Part shown: one piece after another, positions 1 through 8,584 of the stretch
Position numbering within the stretch: the stretch's first letter is position 1
How the letters are laid out: each line of letters starts with the position of its first letter
Assembly (NCBI RefSeq): GCF_002499975.2
Contig: NZ_CP052766.1
Location: forward strand, 4,154,001 to 4,218,000
Length of the DNA: 64,000 bases
Direction: 5' to 3'
DNA from: Alteromonas pelagimontana
GTDB taxonomy: Bacteria > Pseudomonadota > Gammaproteobacteria > Enterobacterales > Alteromonadaceae
The notes under the pieces: generated by a model
Databases searched by the model: none
Told to the model about the DNA's origin: nothing
The model's input: only the letters and a program-made list of their open reading frames with translations
Position numbers and translations under genes: made by a program

Positions 1-1
1 T

Positions 2-1042
2 ATAGAGGCCATTCAGAAAGCTGGCGAACTGGGTTTTTGCGGGCTATATACTCCAGAAGATGCCGGAGGGCTAGGTCTGCCTCGTCTTGATTCATCTATC
101 ATTTTTGAGCAACTGGCCATGGGATGTACAACAACCACGGCCATGTTAACCATTCATAATATGGCAAGCTGGATGATAGCGACGTGGGGACAAGCTGAAG
201 TTAAAGAGCGCTGGTGCGATTTACTTGTTACCGGCCAGAAACTTGCTTCTTACTGCCTTACCGAACCCGGAGCGGGATCTGATGCTGCAGCGCTACAAAC
301 TACGGCAAAGGCCGAGGATGGCGGGTATCGGTTGAACGGTTCAAAAGTATTTATTTCCGGAGCAGGCAGTACCGATGTATTGGTCGTTATGGCGCGTACG
401 GGTGGTCCTGGTCCTGCTGGCGTTTCAGCCTTTGCCGTACCTGCTGACGCCGACGGCGTTATCTATGGTAAGCAGGAAGAAAAAATGGGCTGGAACGCTC
501 AGCCAACGCGCATGATTACGTTTGAGAATGTTTTTCTCGAAAATACCTGGCGCTTAGGTGAAGAAGGGCAAGGCTTTAAGATGGCGATGCAGGGGCTGGA
601 TGGGGGGCGCATTAATATCGCGACCTGTTCCATTGGCACTGCACAACAGGCATTGAATACCGCGCGCAATTATATGCAGGAAAGGAAACAATTCGGCAAG
701 CCCCTGGCTGCGTTTCAAGCGCTGCAGTTTAAGCTTGCTGACATGGCCACAGAACTGGTTGCTGCGCGGCAAATGGTGCGTCTGGCCGCTTTTAAACTAG
801 ATAATCAGGACGCTGATAGAACAACCTATTGCGCAATGGCCAAGCGTTTTGCTACCGACGTAGGGTTCAAAGTGTGTAATGACGCATTGCAATTGCACGG
901 CGGGTACGGATATATCAAAGAATATCCGTTGGAGCGCTATGTCCGTGATGTACGTGTGCACCAAATCCTTGAAGGTACGAACGAAATAATGCGGGTGATT
1001 ATTGGGCGGCGCCTTATTGCCGATGAACGTGAAATTTATTAA
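2..1042 (+). CDS. Acyl-CoA dehydrogenase, probably isobutyryl-CoA/short branched-chain (5' truncated by window)
   Basis: Flavin-dependent alpha,beta-desaturation of a short acyl-CoA. The reading frame is open back to base 2, so the true start lies outside the window and about 346 residues are visible. Family signatures are present: LTEPGAGSDA of the FAD/acyl-CoA site, QERKQFGKPL in the C-terminal domain, LHGGYGYIKEYP carrying the probable catalytic Glu, and the terminal HQILEGTNEIMR. It is followed without a gap by a 3-hydroxyisobutyryl-CoA hydrolase-like gene and mmsB, which together are late valine-degradation steps, so isobutyryl-CoA is the inferred substrate. A general short-chain acyl-CoA dehydrogenase is the alternative. 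Confidence 0.9.
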   Translation: MEAIQKAGELGFCGLYTPEDAGGLGLPRLDSSIIFEQLAMGCTTTTAMLTIHNMASWMIATWGQAEVKERWCDLLVTGQKLASYCLTEPGAGSDAAALQTTAKAEDGGYRLNGSKVFISGAGSTDVLVVMARTGGPGPAGVSAFAVPADADGVIYGKQEEKMGWNAQPTRMITFENVFLENTWRLGEEGQGFKMAMQGLDGGRINIATCSIGTAQQALNTARNYMQERKQFGKPLAAFQALQFKLADMATELVAARQMVRLAAFKLDNQDADRTTYCAMAKRFATDVGFKVCNDALQLHGGYGYIKEYPLERYVRDVRVHQILEGTNEIMRVIIGRRLIADEREIY

Positions 1043-1059
1043 TGCACAGGAGGGAACGT

Positions 1060-2205
1060 ATGAGCCAGGTAGATGATTACGCCGCACCAGTGCTCGTCGA
1101 TGAAATTGCTACCGCTTCGGGACATGTAATCGGACGGCTTACGCTGAATAAGCCCAAGGCGTTAAATGCGCTGGATTTAGAAATGGCCAAAGTCATGCTG
1201 GAAGCGCTAAAAACCTGGCAGGATAAAGCAGATGTGGTGGCGGTGTTCGTCGACAGCACCTTAGAAAAAGCATTTTGTGCCGGGGGGGATGTTGTTTCTA
1301 TGTATAACGCTATGCGCGCTGAGCCAAGTGTCATTCCAGACTTTCTGCAAACGTTCTTTGCGGTGGAATATGAGCTTGATTACCTCATTCGTACTTACAC
1401 TAAACCTGTAGTGGTGTGGGGCGCCGGTATTGTAATGGGCGGCGGCATGGGTCTGCTGTGCGGTGCCAGTCACCGAATTGTATCGCCCACTTCGCGATTA
1501 GCGATGCCCGAAATTTCTATTGGTCTTTATCCTGATGTGGGCGGCAGTTATTTTTTACCGCGACTGCCCAAAAAAGCAGGACTTTTCCTTGGTTTAACCG
1601 GCGCAAGTGTCAATGCCACCGATGCACTTGCTTTGGGTTTTGCTGATTATTTATGTGCCGATAAGGGAAAAGACGCACTGTTGACGGCGCTCGTGCAACA
1701 AAACTGGCAGCCAAGTCAGGCGCTCGACCAGCAGGCTACTGCAGTGATATCCAGCCAGGCTCCTGACAGTGATGTTTTACCCGAGGCTAATGTGAAGCGC
1801 CTTGAGCAGGATATTGAGAACATGTGCGGAGCATCTTCGGTATCTGCAATTGTGGAAAATATTCTGACGTTCGACAGCAGTGGTGACAAGTGGCTTAGTC
1901 GAGCGCAGCAAACGTTAAAAGCCGGCTCTCCCATTACTGCGCATCTGGTTTATCAGCAATACCTAAGAGGCATCAACATGTCTTTGGAAGCGTGCTTCCG
2001 TATGGAACTTATTATGTCTTGTCGTTGTGGTGAAATAGGTGAATTTCAGGAAGGTGTACGGGCGCTGTTGATTGATAAAGATCAGAAGCCGCACTGGCAG
2101 TTTGAGAGTGTAAAGAATGTACCAAAAGCCGTAGTGGAACGGTTTTTCACTTCGCCATGGGATGAAGATGCGCATCCGCTGGCTCGTTTGGGAGAACAAT
2201 GTTGA
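1060..2205 (+). CDS. 3-hydroxyisobutyryl-CoA hydrolase (enoyl-CoA hydratase/isomerase family)
   Basis: Crotonase-fold protein of about 381 residues, the usual length of 3-hydroxyisobutyryl-CoA hydrolases and longer than enoyl-CoA hydratases. It shows AGGDVVSMY near residue 75, the oxyanion-hole stretch VMGGGMGLLCGA near 127 and PEISIGLYPDVGGS near 150, all typical of this hydrolase group. I place the start at 1060 because AGGAGGG at 1048-1054 is correctly spaced; an ATG at 1042 would overlap the stop of the preceding gene and has no such site. It releases 3-hydroxyisobutyrate for the next gene. Its last 7 bases overlap mmsB, indicating a tight operon. Confidence 0.9.
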   Translation: MSQVDDYAAPVLVDEIATASGHVIGRLTLNKPKALNALDLEMAKVMLEALKTWQDKADVVAVFVDSTLEKAFCAGGDVVSMYNAMRAEPSVIPDFLQTFFAVEYELDYLIRTYTKPVVVWGAGIVMGGGMGLLCGASHRIVSPTSRLAMPEISIGLYPDVGGSYFLPRLPKKAGLFLGLTGASVNATDALALGFADYLCADKGKDALLTALVQQNWQPSQALDQQATAVISSQAPDSDVLPEANVKRLEQDIENMCGASSVSAIVENILTFDSSGDKWLSRAQQTLKAGSPITAHLVYQQYLRGINMSLEACFRMELIMSCRCGEIGEFQEGVRALLIDKDQKPHWQFESVKNVPKAVVERFFTSPWDEDAHPLARLGEQC

Positions 2206-3092
2206 CAAAAATAGCTTTTATTGGCTTGGGTAACATGGGTGGCCCAATGGCCATCAATTTGGTCAAAAGCGGACAAGATGTCACTGTATTTGATTTAGTT
2301 GAGTCAGCGGTGGCAAGCGTTTGCAAAGAAGGAGCGAAGAAAGCTGATTCTGCCATACAGGCGGTTAAGGATGTGGACGTGGTGGTAAGCATGTTGCCAG
2401 CCGCCGCGCATGTTAAAGCGCTTTACCTGGGTGACAACGGGATCATTAATGCCTCTAAGCCTAACACATTGTTAATAGATTCCAGCACTATTGATGCCGA
2501 TACCGCCAAACTGATAGGAGAAGCCGTTACCAGCACGGGACGCGCCTTTGTTGATGCACCGGTGTCCGGCGGTGTGGCAGGGGCAAAAGCAGGAACGCTT
2601 ACCTTTATTATGGGCGGAGAGGTAGAAGCAGTTTCCCAAGCCACGCCAATTTTACAGTGTATGGGAAAAAACCTTTTTCATGCGGGTAGCACAGGGGCGG
2701 GGCAGATTGCCAAAATCTGCAACAACATGCTGCTTGCCGTTTTAATGTCAGGTACGTCGGAAGCCTTACAGTTAGCCATCGATAACGGATTAGATCCTAA
2801 AGTCATGTCAGACATAATGCTACAGAGTTCAGGGTGTAACTGGACATTGGAAAAATACAACCCTTGTCCCGGCGTAATGGAAGGCGTGCCCGCATCAAAC
2901 AACTATCAGGGCGGATTCATGGTGAAGCTGATGAACAAAGACTTGTCTCTCGCAATGAACGCGGCCGCTGTAACCGGCTCGGCGACACCGATGGCTTCTG
3001 CTGCGCAAAATCTTTACAGGCTACATCAGAATCGCGGTAATGCAGACAAGGATTTCTCAAGTATATTTACGTTGTTTGAACGCAAGCCTTAA
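2199..3092 (+). CDS. mmsB: 3-hydroxyisobutyrate dehydrogenase
   Basis: NAD-dependent oxidation of 3-hydroxyisobutyrate to methylmalonate semialdehyde in valine breakdown. The 297-residue length fits the family. The N-terminal Rossmann motif GLGNMGGPMA (about residues 9-18), the substrate loop DAPVSGGVAGAKAGTL (about 120) and the catalytic-lysine segment GAGQIAKICNN (Lys about 172) are all present. The start overlaps the end of the hydrolase gene by 7 bases, so translation is probably coupled. It is the last gene of the operon; a hairpin-forming repeat follows at 3093-3135. Confidence 0.95.
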   Translation: MLTKIAFIGLGNMGGPMAINLVKSGQDVTVFDLVESAVASVCKEGAKKADSAIQAVKDVDVVVSMLPAAAHVKALYLGDNGIINASKPNTLLIDSSTIDADTAKLIGEAVTSTGRAFVDAPVSGGVAGAKAGTLTFIMGGEVEAVSQATPILQCMGKNLFHAGSTGAGQIAKICNNMLLAVLMSGTSEALQLAIDNGLDPKVMSDIMLQSSGCNWTLEKYNPCPGVMEGVPASNNYQGGFMVKLMNKDLSLAMNAAAVTGSATPMASAAQNLYRLHQNRGNADKDFSSIFTLFERKP

Positions 3093-3135
3093 TCGGCAAG
3101 CAGTGTGCGGTGCAGTTATTTCTCACGCTTGCCGA
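3093..3135. terminator. Hairpin after mmsB (possible terminator or mRNA 3' structure)
   Basis: TCGGCAAGC at 3093-3101 pairs perfectly with GCTTGCCGA at 3127-3135. The stem can extend by GTG/CAC with one bulged base, around a loop of about 20 nt. No T-run follows, so it is either a Rho-dependent stop point or a protective 3' structure. Only the inverted repeat itself is certain. Confidence 0.45.
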
Positions 3136-3229
3136 GAGCGTCAACTTAGCCAGTAATTGTTCACTGGCTTCGTTTCCCTGCTTTTCTCTGGTAGCATTCG
3201 GCGCATAAAATTATCAGAGGATCGTCACT

Positions 3230-4075
3230 ATGTGGCAATGCCCCTTATGTCACTTACCGTTGGCAGCGGAAACCCAAACCTGGCACTGCGCCAATCATCA
3301 TAGCTTTGATGTAGCAAAGGTCGGTTATGTCAACCTGCACCCTGTTCAACATAAAAATTCCCGCCAACCCGGCGATGATAAAAGCATGTTGCAGGCGCGC
3401 CGCGCGTTTCACGATAGTCACGGCTATGCACCTTTAATGGAAGCTATATCTCTTAAACTGGCAGAATTCGCCGCCGGCAAAAAGTATCTATCGTTGTTTG
3501 ATGCTGGCTGTGGGGAAGGCAGTTATCTGGCCTACTGCCAACAGTATTTACAGCAACAGCAGGTCAGCGTTTCCTGTGCCGGATGTGACATTGCAAAGCC
3601 AGGAATTGAAATGGCCGCAAAGCGCTACAAAAACGCCCAGTTTGTGGTGGCCAATAGTTTTGCGTTACCCGTGCAGGATAAAACCCAGGATGCAATAGTG
3701 CAGGTTTTTGCGCCGGGTGATCCAAATGAATACCTTCGCGTTCTGAAAGACGATGGGGTACTGATAACAGTAGACCCGGGACCAAAACATCTGTGGGATC
3801 TTAAACAAAAAGTTTACGATACACCTCGAGAACATAATTCCCATACCCGTTCATTGGCAGGTTTCACACTATGTGATACGCAGCAAGTTTCCTTTGTTCT
3901 AGAATTCCGTACCCCAGAACAAAGAAACGGGCTGCTCGCTATGACGCCTTTTATCTGGAAACTCAGCGCAAATAGACTAGAGCAACTTCAACAAGCGCTG
4001 GATTCAGTTACAGCGGATTTTGTTATTAACGTATGGCAAAAAGGGAAGTCTACAGTTCCAGGGGCTGAAGAATGA
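3230..4075 (+). CDS. rlmA: 23S rRNA (guanine-745 N1)-methyltransferase
   Basis: SAM-dependent methylation of G745 in 23S rRNA (helix 35). The protein begins with a zinc-ribbon, CPLCHLPL followed by CANHHSFD, which is diagnostic for RlmA. A class I methyltransferase motif I, LFDAGCGEGSYL, follows near residue 89, and VFAPGDPNEYLRVL and VDPGPKHLWDLK further on. The 281-residue length is close to the E. coli enzyme. Its TGA overlaps the ATG of gmhB (ATGA), so the two are co-translated. Confidence 0.93.
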   Translation: MWQCPLCHLPLAAETQTWHCANHHSFDVAKVGYVNLHPVQHKNSRQPGDDKSMLQARRAFHDSHGYAPLMEAISLKLAEFAAGKKYLSLFDAGCGEGSYLAYCQQYLQQQQVSVSCAGCDIAKPGIEMAAKRYKNAQFVVANSFALPVQDKTQDAIVQVFAPGDPNEYLRVLKDDGVLITVDPGPKHLWDLKQKVYDTPREHNSHTRSLAGFTLCDTQQVSFVLEFRTPEQRNGLLAMTPFIWKLSANRLEQLQQALDSVTADFVINVWQKGKSTVPGAEE

Positions 4076-4626
4076 AAAAGGCGCTGTTTCTTGATCGCGA
4101 TGGTGTTATTAACATTGATAAAGGTTACGTAAGCCGTGTAAGCGATTTTATTTTTGTTGAAGGAATTTTTAAAGTTATTCAACGTTTTTGTGACAAAGGC
4201 ATGTTCCCCGTTATTGTGACAAACCAGTCAGGTATCGGGCGAGGTATGTATTCAGAACAGGAATTCGCTGCATTATCTACCTGGATGCAAAAGCAGTTTC
4301 AGGCGCATCATTTACCCACTATTCCAGTCTATTTTTGCCCTCACCATCCGGTTGAAGGGAAAGGGCAATATAAGAAGCTGTGTAACTGTCGTAAACCCCA
4401 CGCTGGCATGCTGCTTCAAGCGGCTGCGGATCATAACATCGACTTGACGCAATCATCGCTTATTGGCGACAGCTGGAGAGATATTGAAGCAGGTGAGAAC
4501 GCCGGATTGAAACAGCTTTTCTACGTCAGTACTAATCCTTTACCTGCAACAGCCATATTTAACAGCAACATCAAGCAGGTAGCAACGGTGAAAGAAATTC
4601 TGTCGCTACCTGGGTGTGAAGTTTAG
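4072..4626 (+). CDS. gmhB: D-glycero-beta-D-manno-heptose 1,7-bisphosphate 7-phosphatase
   Basis: HAD-family phosphatase that removes the 7-phosphate in ADP-heptose synthesis for LPS inner core. HAD motif I is FLDRDGVIN at the N-terminus, motif II lies in VTNQSGIGRG, and motif III/IV is IGDSWRDIEAGENAG. The zinc-binding insert CPHHPVEG...CNCRKPHAG separates GmhB from histidinol phosphatases. The 184 residues match family length. It is coupled to rlmA by an ATGA overlap and ends 4 bases inside the convergent yejM-like gene. Confidence 0.93.
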   Translation: MKKALFLDRDGVINIDKGYVSRVSDFIFVEGIFKVIQRFCDKGMFPVIVTNQSGIGRGMYSEQEFAALSTWMQKQFQAHHLPTIPVYFCPHHPVEGKGQYKKLCNCRKPHAGMLLQAAADHNIDLTQSSLIGDSWRDIEAGENAGLKQLFYVSTNPLPATAIFNSNIKQVATVKEILSLPGCEV

Positions 4627-6146
4627 TTTTGGGTAGAGAATCGGGTGAGATGTTTTATCGCCCGGCTAAGTAAGTCAACATTTAGCGGCTCATTGCTGCG
4701 CTTGTTGGTATGAATATCAGTAATTTCGTAGCTGCCATTACTTAAAACGTCGATACGCTGATTTTGGTGGATTACAATCACCCGTTCCCCTGAAGTACTT
4801 ACCAGCCAATTCTTTTGTGGTGCAAGCAGGTTTTGGCCGGTTGAATAAAATTGAGTAGGGGCAGCGCAACCCAGCGCATTTAATATCGTTGGCGCCAAAT
4901 CTTCAGTGCTGGCTAAGTCACCTTGCACATCCAAATTGGTCATCAATTTGCCTCTGCTGTTATCGGATTCTGGATCAAAGCCGCTCGCCACAATCACATC
5001 GCTGTCAGCGAATCTGTCTGACGTGAGATAATCGGTAATTTTGGCCGCCGGTAAAAAGGCAATATGTAAACCACGGTGATTATTGCTAAGCGGTTGCTTG
5101 TAGCCGTCCAGCATCTTGGTAGGCAAATCTTCATCTACATGAATGGAAACCGGCATTCCCAACGCTACCGGCAATGCAAGCAGCACGGGGCGCTCATGGG
5201 CCAGCGAATCCTGATAAATTTCAGGTACACCAAACATGGTAGTCATCACCAATGCATCAAGTGTAGAAGCAGTGGTGAAATAGTTATTGATTTCCTGCAG
5301 CTCAAAAGATGATAAGTCGGGCAGTGTGCGGGTATCAGTTTGCACAACTAATACCAGATTACGCTTGCTATCAATGGAGCAGTACACGGGCTCAGTGGGA
5401 TAGGTAATATGGTGAATATCCTGGTCGAATTGTAATTGTTTGCGCTCTTCGTAACGCACCAAATCCAGTAGACCGTAGCGCGACATTGTCGTTTTCGCCG
5501 TTGCTGGATAGGAAAGCGGGAACATATTGTCCTGCTTGATGATAGGCTGATACAACTGTGCATCTGCCCAAACATGTACCGCATGACTCGCGACAAAGCA
5601 GACGACGAAAAAAGAAGTCACCGGCGCTCCAATTTTATGCTGCTGAAAGCGTTCTACACGTTTCCATATCGCATTCGCCAGAATTAACTGAAAACCCAGC
5701 CACACGATAAACAGCAGTAACAAAAAACCCCACTGCTGGAAGCCGAAGTGGCTGATTTGGGTTTGCGCTTCATTGCGCAGCAAGTCTGCAGAATTAAGAC
5801 TGATATGAAATCCGGTTTTATTAAAGAGTAAAGCATCGAAGGCGAGTAAAGCTAATCCTACCGCTGCGATGATAGATGCTGATGCTTTAATTGCTTTGGC
5901 GTTAGAGACTGCATAGCACAGCGGCAATACAAAAATGACAAAGCCAAAGAAGGTCATAAAACCAATATGACCGAACCAGTTAGAAAACAGGTATAGCGTA
6001 CCTAGCACAGTTCCTGGCGCAGGGGATGAAAAAATAAAGATGGAGGCAATGATAAGCGCAATGGCGATGTTCACCAGCGCAAACCAGTGACCCCAATTAA
6101 CCAGCTTGGTCACTCGCTGGCGGCGGGGAGATTCAGCTAAAATCAT
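4623..6146 (-). CDS. yejM: YejM/PbgA-like inner-membrane protein with degenerate sulfatase-like periplasmic domain
   Basis: The first 170 or so residues contain about five membrane segments in the DUF3413 pattern (NWGHWFALVNIAIALIIASI, then WFGHIGFMTFFGFVIFVLP), followed by a soluble domain laid out like alkaline-phosphatase/sulfatase proteins. In E. coli this protein senses LPS at the periplasmic face and restrains LpxC degradation. At 507 residues it is shorter than the roughly 586-residue E. coli protein, and the usual NVLLITVDG-type opening of the soluble domain reads LVLVVQTDTRTLP, so catalysis is unlikely. The following yejL and divergent yejK support the assignment. Confidence 0.82.
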   Translation of the reverse strand: MILAESPRRQRVTKLVNWGHWFALVNIAIALIIASIFIFSSPAPGTVLGTLYLFSNWFGHIGFMTFFGFVIFVLPLCYAVSNAKAIKASASIIAAVGLALLAFDALLFNKTGFHISLNSADLLRNEAQTQISHFGFQQWGFLLLLFIVWLGFQLILANAIWKRVERFQQHKIGAPVTSFFVVCFVASHAVHVWADAQLYQPIIKQDNMFPLSYPATAKTTMSRYGLLDLVRYEERKQLQFDQDIHHITYPTEPVYCSIDSKRNLVLVVQTDTRTLPDLSSFELQEINNYFTTASTLDALVMTTMFGVPEIYQDSLAHERPVLLALPVALGMPVSIHVDEDLPTKMLDGYKQPLSNNHRGLHIAFLPAAKITDYLTSDRFADSDVIVASGFDPESDNSRGKLMTNLDVQGDLASTEDLAPTILNALGCAAPTQFYSTGQNLLAPQKNWLVSTSGERVIVIHQNQRIDVLSNGSYEITDIHTNKRSNEPLNVDLLSRAIKHLTRFSTQN

Positions 6147-6157
6147 AATCTGGTTGG

Positions 6158-6373
6158 TTATCCCTTAACACTTTTGGCAAGTACGTTGGCAAATTGCTCG
6201 GCCATGGCTTTACGATTTTTTGCAGGTACCTGAGTATTCAGAATATGGGTAATGACATTACCCAGTACCATAAGAGAAAGGTCCCGATCCGCGCTGTTTT
6301 CTTCCAGCGTGAATATAACTTTGTTCATTAGCGCTTCAAATTCGGTATCGTTGTAACGGCTTTGTTGGGGCAT
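6158..6373 (-). CDS. yejL: YejL family protein (DUF1414)
   Basis: Small 71-residue conserved cytoplasmic protein of unknown function. The start at 6373 (MPQQSRYND) matches the family N-terminus, has an AGAGG site upstream, and excludes a non-conserved 33-residue extension. The middle LSLMVLGNVITHILN and the C-terminal RKAMAEQFANVL are typical. It lies 11 bases upstream of the yejM-like gene, probably as an operon, and is divergent from yejK across a dyad-symmetric intergenic region. Confidence 0.9.
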   Translation of the reverse strand: MPQQSRYNDTEFEALMNKVIFTLEENSADRDLSLMVLGNVITHILNTQVPAKNRKAMAEQFANVLAKSVKG

Positions 6374-6426
6374 TGTGACGCCTCTTTTAGTGATTTCTTT
6401 AATAAAAAGAATGGAATTACAAATAA

Positions 6427-6463
6427 AATGATTATAATCGTTGTTTGAGTGATAACAATCATT
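6427..6463. promoter_or_regulatory. Inverted repeat in the yejL/yejK divergent promoter
   Basis: AATGATTATAATC at 6427-6439 faces GATAACAATCATT at 6451-6463. The arms match at about 11 of 13 positions around an 11-base spacer, midway between two divergent start codons. The position suits an operator acting on both genes. It is AT-rich and only partly resembles a Fur box, so I do not name the regulator. Confidence 0.4.
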
Positions 6464-6530
6464 CATTCGCAAAACCCGCGAATCCTCGAAAATTTTCTTA
6501 CTTTTACTCTACAGGACACTACTAATCGCT

Positions 6531-7616
6531 ATGAGTGCACTGATTCATCATTTTGTTGTTCATCGTCTGATTGTGAATGATGAAAATAAAATCCAGGCAG
6601 TTCCGAGAGATAAATGTCTGCCAGTTACGTCAGAAATTGAACAATTGGCGCATCAGATTAATCACAGTTTCAATACCAAACCTGGCAAAGGTGTGGGGCA
6701 TTTTGCTTCTCAGACTCAGAGTGAAGATGCCGATGAAGTTGAATCAGCTGCTGCAGATGGCAGCGCTTTTGCCAGCAATCTAGCGTTATATTTGCAAGCC
6801 CAAAAAGAAAATCGGGACGATTTGGAAACCGTTTTTCTGGATTTTTCTCTGTCGGCTACCAAGCAGCTAATTAAGGCTTTGGCCGATACGGGGACAGTGG
6901 AAACCGGATTTCTTATTTTTTGCCAATACGAGTTTCTTGCTACACAATATCTCATGATTACATTGCTAAATACCCGTTCTCACGTTGAAGTGAACCAGGC
7001 ACTGGAACTTACAGCCCGAGAGCACCTGGATCTGGCGAAGATGCAATTAGCGGTACGTATAGATTTAACGCAGTTAACCGTACAACCAGAGCAGCAGCGT
7101 TACATTAGCTTTATCAAGGGACGTATGGGTCGAAAAGTCTCCGACTTCTTTATGCAGTTTATCGGCTGTGAAGAACTTGTTGATATAAAACAGCAAAATA
7201 AGCAGCTGATTTCTTCTGTTGATGCCTATCTTGCCAGCGAAAATCTAAACGCGGAAGAGCAACAGCATCATCGCGAAGAGGTGAAGAGCTATTTTAAAGA
7301 AAAAATCGATAGCGGTGAGAGTTTATCTGTAAGCGAATTGTCCGGTAGATTGCCTTCTCACGAAGAAGGAGAACGGAACTTTGTTGCTTATACTCAAACA
7401 CTGGAAACGCCGCTGGAGCAAGATATTCAACCTGATCCTGCGGCGCTAAGGCAGCTGGCAAAATTCAGCGGGCAGGGCGGAGGCGTGTCGTTAAGCTTCG
7501 AACGTAAGTTATTAGGTGACAGAATAATCTATGATCCGGCCAGTGATACCTTAACTATCAAAGGTATCCCGCCAAATCTTAAAGATCAGCTTAAACGCCA
7601 GTCCGGCTCACACTAA
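6531..7616 (+). CDS. yejK: Nucleoid-associated protein YejK (NdpA)
   Basis: 37-kDa nucleoid protein family found across gammaproteobacteria. The protein is 361 residues. It starts with the family pattern IHHFVVHRL, and GKGVGHF, the central KGRMGRKVSDFFMQF and the C-terminal DRIIYDPASDTLTIKGIPPNLKDQL are all recognisable YejK features. E. coli YejK associates with nucleoid DNA and has been reported to interact with topoisomerase subunits. It is divergent from yejL and 63 bases upstream of a pterin-synthase-like gene on the same strand. Confidence 0.92.
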   Translation: MSALIHHFVVHRLIVNDENKIQAVPRDKCLPVTSEIEQLAHQINHSFNTKPGKGVGHFASQTQSEDADEVESAAADGSAFASNLALYLQAQKENRDDLETVFLDFSLSATKQLIKALADTGTVETGFLIFCQYEFLATQYLMITLLNTRSHVEVNQALELTAREHLDLAKMQLAVRIDLTQLTVQPEQQRYISFIKGRMGRKVSDFFMQFIGCEELVDIKQQNKQLISSVDAYLASENLNAEEQQHHREEVKSYFKEKIDSGESLSVSELSGRLPSHEEGERNFVAYTQTLETPLEQDIQPDPAALRQLAKFSGQGGGVSLSFERKLLGDRIIYDPASDTLTIKGIPPNLKDQLKRQSGSH

Positions 7617-7679
7617 CGGTGTTTTCTGGCAAGAATTTGTCGAATAAATACACGTTGTAATACACATTAAAAGGGTGTT

Positions 7680-8555
7680 ATGCAATTATTTGTAAATGAT
7701 TTAACCGTGATGGATTTCTCTTATCTTTGTCCTAAAAGAGGAATGGTAGGAGAAAGCTGGATTGTGGATGTTATTTTAGATGGCGATCTGAATGACGAAA
7801 GCATGATTCAGGATTTCGGAAAGGTAAAAAAGAATTTAAAGCGATTGATTGATGATTATGTCGATCACAAACTTGCTGTACCCGCAGAATATGTGAACGC
7901 AGACGTTATTCATAATGAAGAAAATGATCAGGTAGAGGTGCGGTTTACCTGTGATGATGAAAGACAAATACAGCTGTATTGTCCGGCGGACGCCTACGCC
8001 TTTATTTATTCCGATAGCGTAACAATGGATTCCGTTGGACGGTATCTGCGGGAGGTCATCGCAACGCATCTTCCAGAGAACGTGGATAACATTGAATTAA
8101 AACTGCGAACGGAAGTGATTGACACGCCATTTTATCACTACACTCATGGGCTGAAAAAACACGATGGCAACTGTCAGCGGATTGCTCATGGTCATCGCTC
8201 TAAAATTGATATTATTATTGATAAACAGCCATGCCTGGAGAGTCAGAAGTATTGGGCTGAACGCTGGCAAGACATATATATTGGCACAACTGAAGATGCT
8301 ATTTCATTCAGTGACCGCCAGGGCGCAGGCAAAGTACCGAAGGAAGACGAATATTACTGCTTTGCCTACGAAGCGTCGCAAGGGTACTTTGAAATTGTCA
8401 TACCTAAATCGGATTGTGAAGTTATTGATACCGATTCCACTGTTGAATGTTTGGCGAAGTATATTTTTACTCAGCAGAAAATGCGCTCGTCAAAAGGTTC
8501 TCTTCAGGTCGTTGCCTATGAAGGTGTAGGCAAGGGCGCAATTGTGACAGAATAA
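7680..8555 (+). CDS. 6-carboxy/6-pyruvoyl-tetrahydropterin synthase-like protein, long form
   Basis: The C-terminal half has the zinc and catalytic pattern of the PTPS/QueD fold: H in YHYTHGLKKHDGNC, then HGHRSKIDI, and a late Glu in VVAYEGVGKGA. At 291 residues it is about twice the length of QueD (about 120). The N-terminal half (VMDFSYLCPKRGMVGESWIVDV, a DLN...DFGKVKK segment) resembles a second degenerate T-fold unit, as if two domains were fused. The cysteine motif is C-x4-HGH, whereas classical QueD has C-x3-HGH. No queuosine genes are adjacent, so the reaction is uncertain. It is probably co-transcribed with the M23 peptidase 29 bases downstream. Confidence 0.7.
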   Translation: MQLFVNDLTVMDFSYLCPKRGMVGESWIVDVILDGDLNDESMIQDFGKVKKNLKRLIDDYVDHKLAVPAEYVNADVIHNEENDQVEVRFTCDDERQIQLYCPADAYAFIYSDSVTMDSVGRYLREVIATHLPENVDNIELKLRTEVIDTPFYHYTHGLKKHDGNCQRIAHGHRSKIDIIIDKQPCLESQKYWAERWQDIYIGTTEDAISFSDRQGAGKVPKEDEYYCFAYEASQGYFEIVIPKSDCEVIDTDSTVECLAKYIFTQQKMRSSKGSLQVVAYEGVGKGAIVTE

Positions 8556-8584
8556 ATATCACACCTAGATTTATGGAGACAGCC

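Noticed and set aside
6420..6470. Fur box between yejL and yejK
   Set aside because: AATGATTATAATC resembles part of a Fur site, but the match to the 19-bp consensus is incomplete and the genes are not iron-related. Reported only as a dyad.
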